From: Neocallimastix lanati (nom. inval.)
Taxonomy: Eukaryota > Neocallimastigomycota > Neocallimastigomycetes > Neocallimastigales > Neocallimastigaceae
Reading direction: 5' to 3'
NCBI GenBank assembly: GCA_016946835.1
Contig: JACVTC010000103.1
Span: 135,001 to 199,000, forward strand
DNA: 64,000 nt
Made by a program: the position numbers and the translations under genes. The notes below the pieces were generated by a model, which worked only from the letters and a program-made list of their open reading frames with translations, was not told the DNA's origin and ran no database searches. Numbering within the stretch: position 1 is the stretch's first letter; each line of letters starts with the position of its first letter. Shown here in pieces: positions 1 through 10,790 of the stretch.

Positions 1-499
1 GAATAAAATTCTAAATTATAGCAAAAAAAAAATTATAATAAAAAAGTAAAGAATAATAAAATATATAAAAAAAAAATAATAAAAACAATCTATATTAAAT
101 ATTCATTTATTTACTTATTTATTTTTATTTTTTTTAAGCAAATAGAAAAAGAGTATATTTGAAACATTTTTTCTTATAATTATTATTAATCTTGAGGAAA
201 ATGATTGTTTTTATTAGAATTTTATAAATATAAATAAAAACTATTTGAGTTTTTTTATTCTATAATTAAAAAGTTAATAAATTTTTAATTTATAAAAACC
301 TTTTTTTTAAATTTTTTTTTTTTTTTTTTTTTTAAAAAATTGAATAAAGATAAATAATTATATAATCTAATTAATTATTATTTAATATCTATATATATAT
401 ATATAATAAATATTTTTTCTTTCTGGTTACAAAAGAATAATATAAATTTGAGGATAAATCATTTGTAGAGAAAAGTCTATTATATGTTTTAAAAATTAA

Positions 500-530
<31 letters not shown>

Positions 531-1203
531 AGAAAAAAAGAAAAAGAAAAAGGACAGATAAGTTTGTTTATTATAGAATGGAAATTTTTAAACTTTTTAT
601 TTTTTTTTGTACAAAATTACAAAGTTTAAGATTAATATAATTAATAATATAATAATGTTATTTTCTTTAATTAATTAATTAATAAAATAATAATATTCTT
701 AAATAAAGTAAACATTATAATATATTGTTTTTATATGTTTATTATATGTCTAGTATGAATACTAACCAAATTTTGATATATATTATTACATATTATTTGA
801 ATATTATATTTCATTATATTATAATATGTATATATATTTATTTTATTAAATGGTCATTAAGTAATAATTATTATTTTAAATGTAATAATGTAAAATATCT
901 TCATAAATTATTATAGCTATTACAACATTTAAAAAAAATTTTTTTTTAATCTTTCATAATTGTTATTATAAATAGTTGAAATATATAAAAATAAGAAAAG
1001 ATTTAAAAATTATGTCGTTTTATTTTATTGTAATATTTGTTATATATTGTAATATATTTATGTGTTTCCTTTAGAAAAAAAAAAGACAGTTTTTAATTAT
1101 GTTAAAGAAGCTTTTTTTTTTTTTTTTATTTTTTTCTTTTGCTAAAGTAAAATAAGGAATTATAATAAATTATAAAAAACTTCATTCTTAATTTCTATCA
1201 TAT
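1..1203. other. AT-rich spacer, no gene seen
   Basis: Almost pure A/T with homopolymer runs (poly-T near 319-333, poly-A near 513-531). The only open frame of note, near 725-916, is AT-only and hydrophobic, with no recognisable motif; I regard it as chance. Confidence 0.7.
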
Positions 1204-1204
1204 C

Positions 1205-1235
1205 TTCTCCCCGCTATTCTAGTGAGGAAAATAAA
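1205..1235 (+). promoter_or_regulatory. GC-richer upstream box, extra copy
   Basis: TTCTCCCC followed about 10 nt later by GAGGAAAATAAACA. It matches the box found upstream of every GH43 copy, but lies about 650 bp before the box of the first gene with no coding sequence attached. The following 150 bp (ATTAAAAATTATTACTTAACC and onward) also resembles the sequence after the next box, so this seems to be a duplicated 5' cassette end. Confidence 0.4.
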
Positions 1236-1854
1236 CATTACTGTCCTATCAAAAAGATAATTTATTTTGATTATATTCTTGATCTACATTTATTTAATAT
1301 ATTAAAATAAATTAAAAATTATTACTTAACCTTTAAGTAAATAAATTTAAAAACAATAAAAATTAAATATATTTATTAAAATCTATTATATTACAATTTT
1401 TATATTATTTAATTTTTTTTTATATATATATATTTATTTGAAAATATTAATATTAAATGAATTAAATAATAAATACAAACAAATTAGGCATCATCTTTTT
1501 ACATTTATTTATTTATTTATTTTATTTTTATTTTTATTATGTTTCAATTATTTTATTTATTTTTTATATTATTAACATTTATTATTATTTAAAAATTATA
1601 ATATTTAATATTATTTAATATTTATTGTTGATTTTCATTTTAAAGTTTTTATTTATTTATTTTCATTTCAAATAATAAATATAAATTAAATTAAAAGATG
1701 GTAAAAAAAAAAGTAAAATGAAATAATATCTTTTCATTAGAAAAAAAAAAAAAAAGTTCATAATTTTATTCAATAAGATTTTTTGGTTTAAGGAAAAATT
1801 TTATTAACTTTAAATATTATATAAATCGTTCTTTTTTTAATATATTAATAATTA

Positions 1855-1885
1855 TCTCCCTTTCTTGTAATTAGGAAGATAACCA
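1855..1885 (+). promoter_or_regulatory. GC-richer upstream box of GH43 copy 1
   Basis: TCTCCCTTTCTTGTAATTAG then GAAGATAACC, 780 bp before the ATG. Related to the boxes at 5542, 14914, 16096, 19624, 28001 and 29579. It could be an activator site or only a conserved relic of the duplicated unit. Confidence 0.45.
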
Positions 1886-2269
1886 AAAACGGCCAAATCA
1901 TGAAATAATGTACTTTAAATTATGAATCATGATGTTCATCAATAAATTATATTAAATTAAATTAAAAATTGTTACTTTACCTTCAAATCAAATAAATTAA
2001 AATTGTAAATTATACTATTTATTAAATTATATTATAATTTATTGCAAATATATATTAATAACTTTCTATATAAATTTTATTAAATAATATTTTTTGTTTC
2101 ATCTTTTTAATTAATTAAATATTGAAAATTTTTTATATAAAATGTAAACTTTTTTTCCTTAATTTTATTTTTTTTCTTTTTTTCTTCAATCGTTCATTAT
2201 TTTATTTTTTTTTTATTATTAAAATTTTTATAATAAGTAAAAACAGTAATAATCTGTTATTTATCTTTT

Positions 2270-2335
2270 TACCTTTAAAATTATTATTTATTTTGAGAAT
2301 AAATAATAATTAAAAAAAAATTTTTTTTAAAGGTA
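2270..2335 (+). promoter_or_regulatory. Conserved hairpin upstream of GH43 copy 1
   Basis: Inner stem TTATTATTTATT / AATAAATAATAA (2281-2309) with loop TTGAG, enclosed by outer arms TACCTTT (2270-2276) and AAAGGTA (2329-2335). It ends about 100 nt before the putative splice donor at 2438. All six GH43 copies that keep the 5' flank have the inner stem unchanged. Confidence 0.6.
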
Positions 2336-2437
2336 TAAAATTTAGAAAATAATAATAATAAAAAAAAAAAATTCAATTAAATTAACCCTAATTTAAAAAA
2401 ATAAAATAATATTTAAAAATATATATTGTATAATAAA

Positions 2438-2591
2438 GTAATGGTAATATATAATTTAATATATTTAATTTATGTATATGCTAAAAAATTATTGTAAATC
2501 TAAATTCTAATATTAAAAATATTTTTTAATAAAATTATTTATTTTTTTTTATTTTTTTATTTTTTTATTTTATTATTTTATTTTTTTTTTT

Positions 2592-2636
<45 letters not shown>
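2438..2636 (+). other. Putative 5'UTR intron of GH43 copy 1
   Basis: Donor GTAATGGTAAT at 2438, branch-like TTCTAAT at 2505, a very long poly-T tract and TTTTAG at 2636, leaving AAA before the ATG. The same four elements recur in order before the other copies. Splicing is inferred, not observed. Confidence 0.45.
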
Positions 2637-2638
<2 letters not shown>

Positions 2639-2639
2639 A

Positions 2640-4289
2640 ATGAACTACAAACTTTTATTTTTAAGTTTATTATTTTTCTTAGTTAATTCTGCAATTGCTA
2701 AGTCTCTTTTCAAGAGACAAGAAGCTGAAGACAGTGAAGTCGAAAGCAGCGCTGTTGAAGTTGATGCTGATGACGTCAATGCTGATGATGTTGAAGTCGA
2801 CAGTGGTGTTGAAAGTGAAGACCCTGTTGAAAAAGTAAAGGAATACATTAAGGGTGCTAACCCATACTTACCTTTATGGGAACATGTTCCAGATGGTGAA
2901 CCAAAAGTATTCGAATACCAAGGTAAGAAGCGTGTTTACATTTACGGTTCTCACGATACAAACAGAAATGAATACTGTGGTAAGGATCAAGTTGTTTGGA
3001 GTGCTCCAGTTGAAGATTTAACTGATTGGACTTATCATGGTGTCTGTTATGTTGCCACTGATGGTTCTAACTTATATGCTCCAGATGTTGTTCAAAAGGG
3101 TGATACTTTCTATTTATATGCTGCTGAACAAAATGGATCAGCAGTATATGTTGCTACTAGTAAGAATCCAGCTGGTCCATTCACTGATCCAGTTAAGACT
3201 GATGTTGGTTTTGATCCAGGAGTTTTAGTTGATGATGATGGTCGTATTTACGCTTATTGGGGTTTCACTCATCAATCTTGTGCTGAATTAGAAGATGATA
3301 TGGTTACCATTAAGAATGGAACTATTAAAAACAACGTTCTTAAGCACGCTATTACGGATTGGTCTCCAGCTGATGGTTTCGAAGACCCAGTGGATGCCTT
3401 CTTTGAAGCTTCTTCTCCACGTAAGGTTTTAGGAAAATATGTCTACATCTATTCTAAGAGATACTACACTCCTCAACCACAATATGGTGTTTATGAAGAC
3501 TGTAACGGTTTCCTCTCCTACAAATACAGTGATGAACCACTTGATAACTATGTAATGGGAGGAGATATCAGTTTCAATGCTGGTGAACTTCTTCAAAATG
3601 ATGATGGCACTAAGACAATGACTTACCGTTGGGGTAATAATCATGGTAGTATTATTGAAGTTGAAGGTCAATGGTATATATTCTATCATCGTCAAACTGG
3701 TGTTAATGAATATGCCAGACAAGCTATGATTGAACCAGTTGATGTTGCCATGGATAAGAATGGTAAACTTTTCATTGGTAAGATTACTTATAATGAAGAA
3801 GGAGAACCAATTTCTAGTGAACCCGTTGAAATGACATCTCAAGGTGCTCATGTCAATGGTCTTGATTCTAGAAAGATTATTTCTGCTGGTTACGCTTGCC
3901 ATCTTTTCGGTGGTAAGAAAGGAGGAGCTAATGGTGGAGAAGGTGGTGCCTACATTTTACCAGTTTATGATCAAGTTGATACCATTTCAGCTCCAATTGT
4001 TGATATTACCAGTAAAATTACTGCAGGTTACAGATACCTTCAATTTGGAAGTGAAAGTCCATCTACTGTTAGTGTTGAAGTTAAAGCTCTTGAAGATCTT
4101 GTTATTAATGTTCGTGTTGATGACTATCAAGGTGATATCATTGCTACCATGAACTTGAAGAAAGGAGACACCAAAGCTAAAGCTTCACTTACTAAGGAAG
4201 TTACTGGTAAGAGAGCTATTTACTTTGAATTCCTCTCTGAATCTGACAATGTCATTGCTGAATTCAATTTATTCACTTTTGATGACTAA
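2640..4289 (+). CDS. Secreted GH43 glycosidase, copy 1
   Basis: Predicted secreted glycoside hydrolase family 43 enzyme of 549 aa, a beta-xylosidase or alpha-L-arabinofuranosidase type acting on hemicellulose side chains. Seen: signal peptide about 1-20; KR at 25-26, a likely kexin site; an acidic low-complexity linker about 28-65; then the five-bladed propeller. Candidate catalytic residues are Asp85 (PDGEP, base), Asp149 (YAPDVV, pKa modulator) and Glu256 (FFEASSP, acid), with His335 (WGNNHG) at the usual metal-site position. Residues about 440-549 look like a CBM6-like beta-sandwich. There is no Cys-rich fungal dockerin, so it is probably free rather than cellulosome-bound. The coding part has no intron. 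The propeller resembles Firmicutes proteins, and acquisition from a rumen bacterium is inferred. The ATG is chosen because it alone opens a signal peptide and is conserved in all intact copies. Exact substrate is uncertain. Confidence 0.9.
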   Translation: MNYKLLFLSLLFFLVNSAIAKSLFKRQEAEDSEVESSAVEVDADDVNADDVEVDSGVESEDPVEKVKEYIKGANPYLPLWEHVPDGEPKVFEYQGKKRVYIYGSHDTNRNEYCGKDQVVWSAPVEDLTDWTYHGVCYVATDGSNLYAPDVVQKGDTFYLYAAEQNGSAVYVATSKNPAGPFTDPVKTDVGFDPGVLVDDDGRIYAYWGFTHQSCAELEDDMVTIKNGTIKNNVLKHAITDWSPADGFEDPVDAFFEASSPRKVLGKYVYIYSKRYYTPQPQYGVYEDCNGFLSYKYSDEPLDNYVMGGDISFNAGELLQNDDGTKTMTYRWGNNHGSIIEVEGQWYIFYHRQTGVNEYARQAMIEPVDVAMDKNGKLFIGKITYNEEGEPISSEPVEMTSQGAHVNGLDSRKIISAGYACHLFGGKKGGANGGEGGAYILPVYDQVDTISAPIVDITSKITAGYRYLQFGSESPSTVSVEVKALEDLVINVRVDDYQGDIIATMNLKKGDTKAKASLTKEVTGKRAIYFEFLSESDNVIAEFNLFTFDD

Positions 4290-5541
4290 ATTTATTAAAA
4301 CGTTTATTCAAATTTGAAAAAGTAGATTTTTAGATTATAAATAATAAAGTCAAAAAATAAAACAAAAATAAAAAAAAAAAATTAATAAGATAAAAATAAA
4401 TCAATAAATAATAAAATAAACGTAATAAAATCAATAAAAAAATAAATGTATAAATAAAAGATAAATAAATGTACAATTAAAAAATAAATGTATAAATAAA
4501 AAAACTGTATAAATAAAAAATAAAAAATTAAGTAAAATAAAATAATTTTGTATAAATTTTTTTTTATTATTTTTTTTTTTATTTTTCTATTATTGTTAAA
4601 AAAATTAAGTATATATTTTAATAATATAGTTTAAAATATATATATATAAATATACATAAAGAAAAGAAAATAGAATATAAAGGGTTATAAATATTTATAT
4701 GGAACGTCAACACTGAAAATGCAGTAAGATAGGCTATCAGGAGCCAATACCCCTCTGAAGGAGAAAACCATCATTTCTTTCAGATCGTCCCTTCGAACCC
4801 TAATCCAAATATGCATTCCCTTTTAAACAGTGGTCTTATAATCTTGGAGGTTGGGTTCGTAATGAAATAAAAATAAAAATAAAAAAAAATATATATATAT
4901 ATATAAAATTGTATTTCAATTAAATAGAATGTGATGATATTAATTTTTTTAACTTAATAATAATAATTTTTGTTTTATTTGATTTTTTTTATCATCAATA
5001 ATTTCTATTTACATGGGACATTTACATGGGATATATAGGATTATTGAATTATTAAATATTCATTATTTTAACTATATTTAAATCAGATATACTCTATAAT
5101 AAATCAAATTAAAAAAAAATTAAAAATATCCATTCTTTAGAAAAATATTTATTATTATGATAATTGTACCAATATCTATTTTCTATAATTATTATATTAA
5201 TAATATTTATATTAAATGTATTCTATAATAAGTCAAATAGAAAAAAAATTATATTAAAAATCTTCTAATATTAATCAAATTAAATTTTTATAATATCCAC
5301 TCTTTAAAAAAAAAAAAAAAAATATTATTATAGTAATTGTACTAATAACTATTTTCCTTTACCATAATTTTTTTTTTTTAAGTGAGAAGTTATATATTTT
5401 GTCTTCTCTTAAGAATTAAATGCAAGATACTAATTTTTGATAGAGGGGCTTCTTCTTTTTTTGCTTAATATAAAATGAGTTGATCAAAAAAAAAAAAAAA
5501 AAAAATCAAATTTTTCTTTTTATTTATTTATATTTATTACA
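4290..5541. other. Spacer with a GC-richer island (4690-4865)
   Basis: Immediately after the stop lies the conserved 3' flank (GTTTATTCAAATTTGA) with AATAAA-like signals. The island at 4690-4865 has normal base composition (CAGGAGCCAATACCCCTCTG, TCCCTTCGAACCC) but gives no tRNA fold or open frame; it is probably a transposon scrap. From 5090 to 5345 is a diverged tandem duplication of AT sequence (TATCCATTCTTTA near 5128, TATCCACTCTTTA near 5293). Confidence 0.5.
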
Positions 5542-5571
5542 TTCTCCCTATAATGAGGGGAAATTATAACG
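5542..5571 (+). promoter_or_regulatory. GC-richer upstream box of GH43 copy 2
   Basis: TTCTCCCTATAATGAGGGGA then AATTATAACG, about 715 bp before the ATG. This copy shows the inner CCCT / AGGG dyad most clearly. Confidence 0.45.
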
Positions 5572-5953
5572 ACGGCTTAATTTTGGGAAAAAATATTATA
5601 AATTGATAAAATGTTTTTCATTTAATTTATTTAAATAAATTAAAATTTTCAATGTTACATCTTAATGAAAATAAAATTGAATAATAAATTAATAAATAAA
5701 AAAAAAAAAAAGTAAATAATCTTTGGATATAAATCTTATTAAATAAAATTCTTAAAAATTATTTCTTATTTATTAAATTAAATTTATTAAAGATTAAAAA
5801 AAAAAATTTTTTTTTATATAAATTGTAAACTTTTTTTCTTTAAATTTTTTTTTTTTACTATTTTCAATTATTCATTATTTTATTTATTTTTTTTTTTATT
5901 ATTAAATTTTTTTAATAATAATAAAAACAGTAATAATCTGTTATTTATCTTTT

Positions 5954-6015
5954 TACCTTTTGAAGTTATTATTTATTTAGAAAATAAATAATAATTAAAA
6001 AAAAATTTAAAGGTA
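5954..6015 (+). promoter_or_regulatory. Conserved hairpin upstream of GH43 copy 2
   Basis: Inner stem as in copy 1 (5966-5994) with loop TAGAA; outer arms TACCTTT (5954-5960) and AAAGGTA (6009-6015). It ends about 110 nt before the putative donor at 6126. Confidence 0.6.
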
Positions 6016-6125
6016 TAAAAATTAGGAAATAATAATAATAATAATAAAAAAATTTATATTATTTTACCATAATTTAATCAATTAATAAATAAATAATTAA
6101 TAAATTAAAAATATTGTATAATAAA

Positions 6126-6217
6126 GTAATGGTAATGTAAAATATAATATATTTAATTTATATATAATTATTACAATTCTCAATTCTAACATTAAAATTA
6201 TTTTTTAATAAAATTAT

Positions 6218-6256
<39 letters not shown>
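6126..6256 (+). other. Putative 5'UTR intron of GH43 copy 2
   Basis: Donor GTAATGGTAATG at 6126, textbook branch sequence TTCTAAC at 6184, poly-T, TTTTAG at 6256, then AAA-ATG. This is the copy with the best branch-point match. Confidence 0.5.
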
Positions 6257-6258
<2 letters not shown>

Positions 6259-6259
6259 A

Positions 6260-7909
6260 ATGAACTATAAACTTTTATTTTTAAGTTTATTATTTTTCTT
6301 AGTTAATTCTGCAATTGCAAAAGCACTTTTCAAGAGACAAGAAACTGAAGACAGTGAAGTTGAAAGCAGCGCTGTTGAAGTTGATGCTGATGACGTCAAT
6401 GCTGATGATGTTGTAGTCGACAGTGGTGTTGAAAGTGAAGATCCTGTTGAAAAAGTAAAGGAATACATCAAGGGTGCTAACCCATACTTACCTTTATGGG
6501 AACATGTTCCAGATGGTGAACCAAAAGTATTCGAATACCAAGGTAAGAAGCGTGTTTATATTTATGGTTCTCACGATACTAACAGAGATGAATACTGTGG
6601 TAAGGATCAAGTTGTTTGGAGTGCTCCAGTTGAAGATTTAACTGATTGGACTTACCATGGTGTTTGTTATGTTGCCACTGATGGTTCTAACTTATATGCT
6701 CCAGATGTTGTTCAAAAGGGTGATACCTTCTACTTATATGCTGCTGAACAAAATGGAGCAGCAGTTTATGTTGCTACTAGTAAGAATCCAGCTGGTCCAT
6801 TCACTGATCCAGTTAAGGCTGATGTTGGCTTTGATCCAGGACTTTTAGTTGATGATGACGGTCGTATTTACGCTTACTGGGGTTTCACTCATCAATCTTG
6901 TGCTGAATTAGAAGATGATATGGTTACCATTAAGAATGGAACTCTTAAAAACAACGTTCTTAAGCACGCTATTACTCAATGGTCTCCAGCTGATGGTTTC
7001 GAAGACCCAGTGGATGCCTTCTTTGAAGCTTCTTCTCCACGTAAGGTTTTAGGAAAATATGTCTACATCTATTCTAAGAGATACTACACTCCTCAACCAC
7101 AATATGGTGTTTATGAAGATTGTAATGGTTTCCTTTCCTACAAATACAGTAATGAACCACTTGATAACTATGTAATGGGAGGAGATATCAGTTTCAATGC
7201 TGGTGAACTTCTTGAAAATGATGATGGCACTAAGACAATGACTTACCGTTGGGGTAATAATCATGGTAGTATTATTGAAGTTGAAGGTCAATGGTATATA
7301 TTCTATCATCGTCAAACTGGTGTTAATGAATATGCCAGACAAGCTATGATTGAACCAGTTGATGTTGCCATGGATAAGAATGGTAAACTTTTCATTGGTA
7401 AGATTACTTATAATGAAGAAGGAGAACCAATTTCTAGTGAACCCGTTGAAATGACATCTCAAGGTGCTCATGTCAATGGTCTTGATTCTAGAAAAATTAT
7501 TTCTGCCGGTTACGCTTGCCATCTTTTTGGTGGTAAGAAAGGAGGAGCTAATGGTGGAGAAGGTGGTGCCTACATTTTACCAGTTTATGATCAAGTTGAT
7601 ACCATTTCAGCTCCAATTGTTGATATTACCAGTAAAATTACTGCAGGTTACAGATACCTTCAATTTGGAAGTGAAAGTCCATCTACTGTTAGTGTTGAAG
7701 TTAAAGCTCTTGAAGACCTTGTTATTAATGTTCGTGTTGATGACTATCAAGGTGATATCATTGCTACCATGAACTTGAAGAAGGGAGACACCAAAGCTAA
7801 AGCTTCACTTATTAAGGAAGTTACAGGTAAGAGAGCTATTTACTTTGAATTCCTCTCTGAATCTGACAATGTCATTGCTGAATTCAACTTATTCACTTTT
7901 GATGACTAA
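6260..7909 (+). CDS. Secreted GH43 glycosidase, copy 2
   Basis: A 549-aa paralogue, very close to the gene at 2640-4289, with signal peptide, KR processing site (25-26), acidic linker, all candidate catalytic residues (Asp85, Asp149, Glu256, His335) and the C-terminal CBM6-like domain. Differences are scattered, mostly conservative changes: KALFKRQETED after the signal, V52 in the linker, NRDEY, KADVGFDPGLL, HAITQW, KYSNEP and SLIKEV near the end. Reading frame and length are fully preserved, which suggests purifying selection on the enzyme. With the preceding gene it forms a direct tandem pair, the repeat including the upstream box, hairpin, putative intron and 3' flank. Expected to be exported; function as for its neighbour. 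Confidence 0.9.
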   Translation: MNYKLLFLSLLFFLVNSAIAKALFKRQETEDSEVESSAVEVDADDVNADDVVVDSGVESEDPVEKVKEYIKGANPYLPLWEHVPDGEPKVFEYQGKKRVYIYGSHDTNRDEYCGKDQVVWSAPVEDLTDWTYHGVCYVATDGSNLYAPDVVQKGDTFYLYAAEQNGAAVYVATSKNPAGPFTDPVKADVGFDPGLLVDDDGRIYAYWGFTHQSCAELEDDMVTIKNGTLKNNVLKHAITQWSPADGFEDPVDAFFEASSPRKVLGKYVYIYSKRYYTPQPQYGVYEDCNGFLSYKYSNEPLDNYVMGGDISFNAGELLENDDGTKTMTYRWGNNHGSIIEVEGQWYIFYHRQTGVNEYARQAMIEPVDVAMDKNGKLFIGKITYNEEGEPISSEPVEMTSQGAHVNGLDSRKIISAGYACHLFGGKKGGANGGEGGAYILPVYDQVDTISAPIVDITSKITAGYRYLQFGSESPSTVSVEVKALEDLVINVRVDDYQGDIIATMNLKKGDTKAKASLIKEVTGKRAIYFEFLSESDNVIAEFNLFTFDD

Positions 7910-9060
7910 ATTTTTTTTAAAAAGTTTATTCAAATTTGATAAAATAGAATTAAACTTAGAAATAAAAAAAAAAAAAAACTAAAATATAAAATTAAAAGAA
8001 AAAAAAATTCTAATAAAATTAAAATAAATTGAATAGATAAATAAATAAATAAATAAATAAATTAATAATATATATAAATTAGTAAAAGTAAATAAATGTA
8101 AAATAAATAAAAATAAAAAATAAATAAAAATAAAAAATAAATAAAATAAAATAAAAAATTATACTTTCTAAAAAAAGTTATAAAATAATTTTTTGATAAT
8201 TTTTAGTAGTTTCTTTTTTTTTTATTTTTTTTTTTTCTAATTTGTTATTTATTATTTTTTCCTTCTTTATTAAATAATAAATATGTATTCGTTATTTTAT
8301 ATAGAAAACAATTTTTTTTTAATAATAATTTATTTTAATAAAATCTTTGAATTATGTTTAAATGAATTTATTATTAATAAATAAATCATTATAAAATGAA
8401 TGAAATGAAAATATAAATGTAATTTTTTTTTTAATGTTAGATTTTAATTTCTAGATATTATCTGTATTTAAGATCAACGGGTAGGAACATACTCGATCTT
8501 TCCTTACTTTATCATAAATTGGAAATTTCGCCTACTTAGGGGAATTAACTCTAAATGTAAGATTGATTCCTTAGTATGAAGAAATAGATCATTGGCATTG
8601 AAATATTTAAAATTTCTATTTATAAAAGTTATTTTGTAAAAGGAATTTTTTAAATATTTGGAATACTTGATTTTTTTTTCCAAGAAAAAGTTAAGTTAAT
8701 ATAATACATATAATTTTAAAAAAAATTATTCTAACTAACTTTTATAAAATTATATATTTATGTTTTTTTTTTTATACCTAAATTTTATTTTTTATATATC
8801 TTCTTATACATATATATATATATATATTTATATTTTTTTAAATTTCGTTATAGTAATGGTTTGCCAAGTAAGTATTGCTCTTTTTTTTTGTTTTATTAGC
8901 TATTTTACTTTTTTTTTCTTTTCTGTTTCTAATTTTTTTTTATTTCTCTTTTTTAAGATATTATTTATTATTTAAATCATGTATCCTTTTTTCTTCCCTT
9001 TTACATAAATATGTAATTTTCATATAGGTTTTTTTCATATTTCATGTTACTTTTTTATTC
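7910..9060. other. Spacer with GC-richer island (8465-8605)
   Basis: Conserved GH43 3' flank, then A/T sequence. The island (AACGGGTAGGAACATACTCG, TTTCGCCTACTTAGGGGAAT) has no open frame or tRNA features and was not recognised. Confidence 0.5.
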
Positions 9061-9074
9061 TATATGTTTTTTTT

Positions 9075-9368
9075 TTGATTCTATTCAATTTTACATTTAA
9101 TCATTTTATCAATTATTTACAAAAGTTTAATATTTATCAATTAGTTAATATTAGTTTTTATTCAACAAAGATAGTTTTAACACAATTAATTATTAAAATT
9201 TTCAACAAGTATTTTCAATATTCAAACCAATATATGTCTGCCAGAAACGATCTGTCATTCAAATTCATGATTACCTTTATGGAGCCGGAGGTTCAGAAAT
9301 CTTTTTATACTCATTCTCTAGTTTCTTTAACGAATAGACTGATTCCTTTACCTTTTAAGAGATTATAA
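9075..9368 (+). CDS. Unrecognised 97-codon open frame
   Basis: The first two thirds are AT-rich and probably not coding, but the last 40 codons (from MSARNDLSFK to LIPLPFKRL) have more balanced base use than the surroundings and an open frame. I recognise no family. It may be an exon or a fragment of a decayed mobile element. There is no clear neighbour relationship: it lies in the gap between two GH43 copies. Confidence 0.15.
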   Translation: MILFNFTFNHFINYLQKFNIYQLVNISFYSTKIVLTQLIIKIFNKYFQYSNQYMSARNDLSFKFMITFMEPEVQKSFYTHSLVSLTNRLIPLPFKRL

Positions 9369-9722
9369 TATTCAAATCATATATTCATATATTTATTAGC
9401 AAATGCTTTAATTTTTTTTTTTTTTTTTTTTTTTGCTCCATTTTTCCACTTTTATTTTTTTGATTCAAACATAACTAATATACAAACAAAGTTTACTTCC
9501 TTTATTAATACCAGTTTATTATGGTATATTGACCATTCCTCAAGTATTAAAGAAAATGACACCAATAAAAATAATAAATAAAAAATCTTCGTAAGAAGTA
9601 TTTATATTAAAAGAAACTCAACTAGAGATCCATAATCTTCCATTCAATATTTATAATCAGTTTTTTTGATTTGATGATTGGCTTATTTTTCCAATTTCTA
9701 AAAATTTTCAATACCGTATTAA

Positions 9723-9890
9723 GGCATTAAGGTCATCAATATCTATATCTTTAAAATTGTATTCTTTTGAGTCATTGCTTCCATTACTATTATCATTACC
9801 ATTGTCATTACTATTGCCATTAGCATTATGAATACCATTATAATATTCATTATTATTATTATTATTATCGTAATTATTATATGAATATTC

Positions 9891-9892
<2 letters not shown>
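9723..9892 (-). pseudogene. Possible coding remnant, Asn/Gly-rich tail
   Basis: On the minus strand an open stretch reads through an Asn/Gly/Ser-rich run and ends EYNFKDIDIDDLNALIRY-stop. The low-complexity run followed by a more normal C-terminus is typical of a protein end in this kind of genome. No start or upstream exon could be found: the sequence above about 9895 is poly-T and then broken frames. No family recognised. Confidence 0.25.
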
Positions 9893-9925
<33 letters not shown>

Positions 9926-10329
9926 TTTTATTTTTATAATTGAATATTTAATATTTTCAATAATCACTTAATTTGATATCATTGACTTTAAAATAAATAA
10001 TTGAATGATAATTATTTGTAACTTCCGGTTCTTTTGGTAAAATTATGTTTTTACTTACTATTTATAATATTTGTAGATTCATATATTATTTATTTTTTTC
10101 ATTTTGAAAAAAGAAAAAAAAAAAAAATTAAAATCACTTTAATTATTAAAATAAATATTTTCTTTATGTTTATATGACTTACTAAAAAAAAGATAATTTA
10201 TTATTTCTAAATTACCAAAAAAAAAAAAATAAAGTATTAATTGAGAAATAATAATTGATATATATATATATATAACAATTAAAGGTTATATATATATATG
10301 TATGTATGAAATATTTATTTAATATATAT

Positions 10330-10790
10330 TTTTTAATATTTTCATCTCTAATATTTCTATAAGAGAGAACGAGGATTTTTTTTTTTTTCTGTCCAAGAAA
10401 AAATGTGACATGACATCTTAGTAATATTTCTTATTTTAAAGATCCTTTAATAATACATTTAGAATTTCCCCATTTAGTAAAGCATTTTGATTTGAAGTGA
10501 AGCACAAAATCCAGTAATAGAAAAAAAAAAAAAACATTATTGATAAAAATGACAATTATGCTACTCCAATTGACGAATATTTATACTGTTTATAAGAATT
10601 GGATTAAACAATACGTATTCACTTGTTCCATATTTTATAGTTTGGAAGAATTTTCGTATGGATTTAATTAAATATAGTATTTCGTATAATTAGTAATATA
10701 TCCTCTAATTTTAATTTCGGATTCTGATTCTAAGAAAACCGTCGGATGCATTATTGGTTACATATTATTTTAATTATACTAAATGTAATA
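10330..10790. other. GC-richer island, not recognised
   Basis: Base composition close to normal over about 450 bp (for example AAGATCCTTTAATAATACAT, AACCGTCGGATGCATTATTG). All frames are interrupted. A short plus-strand stretch SDSDSKKTVGCIIGY faintly resembles a copia RNase H segment, but this is too little to call. Confidence 0.3.

Noticed and set aside
3429-3902. A 157-codon antisense frame repeated inside the GH43 copies
   Set aside because: It is on the opposite strand of a well-supported enzyme, is conserved only because the enzyme codons are, and has no start context or family.
2640-4289. Dockerin or cellulosome attachment on the GH43 enzymes
   Set aside because: There is no Cys-rich 40-residue repeat at either end; the C-terminus ends in a beta-sandwich at FTFDD.
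4780-4810. Possible tRNA (CCCTTCGAACCC)
   Set aside because: The T-arm-like box has no pairing stem and no acceptor or anticodon arm on either strand.
10690-10770. Copia RNase H fragment (SDSDSKKTVGCIIGY)
   Set aside because: Only 15 residues resemble the family and no neighbouring pol motif was found in any frame.
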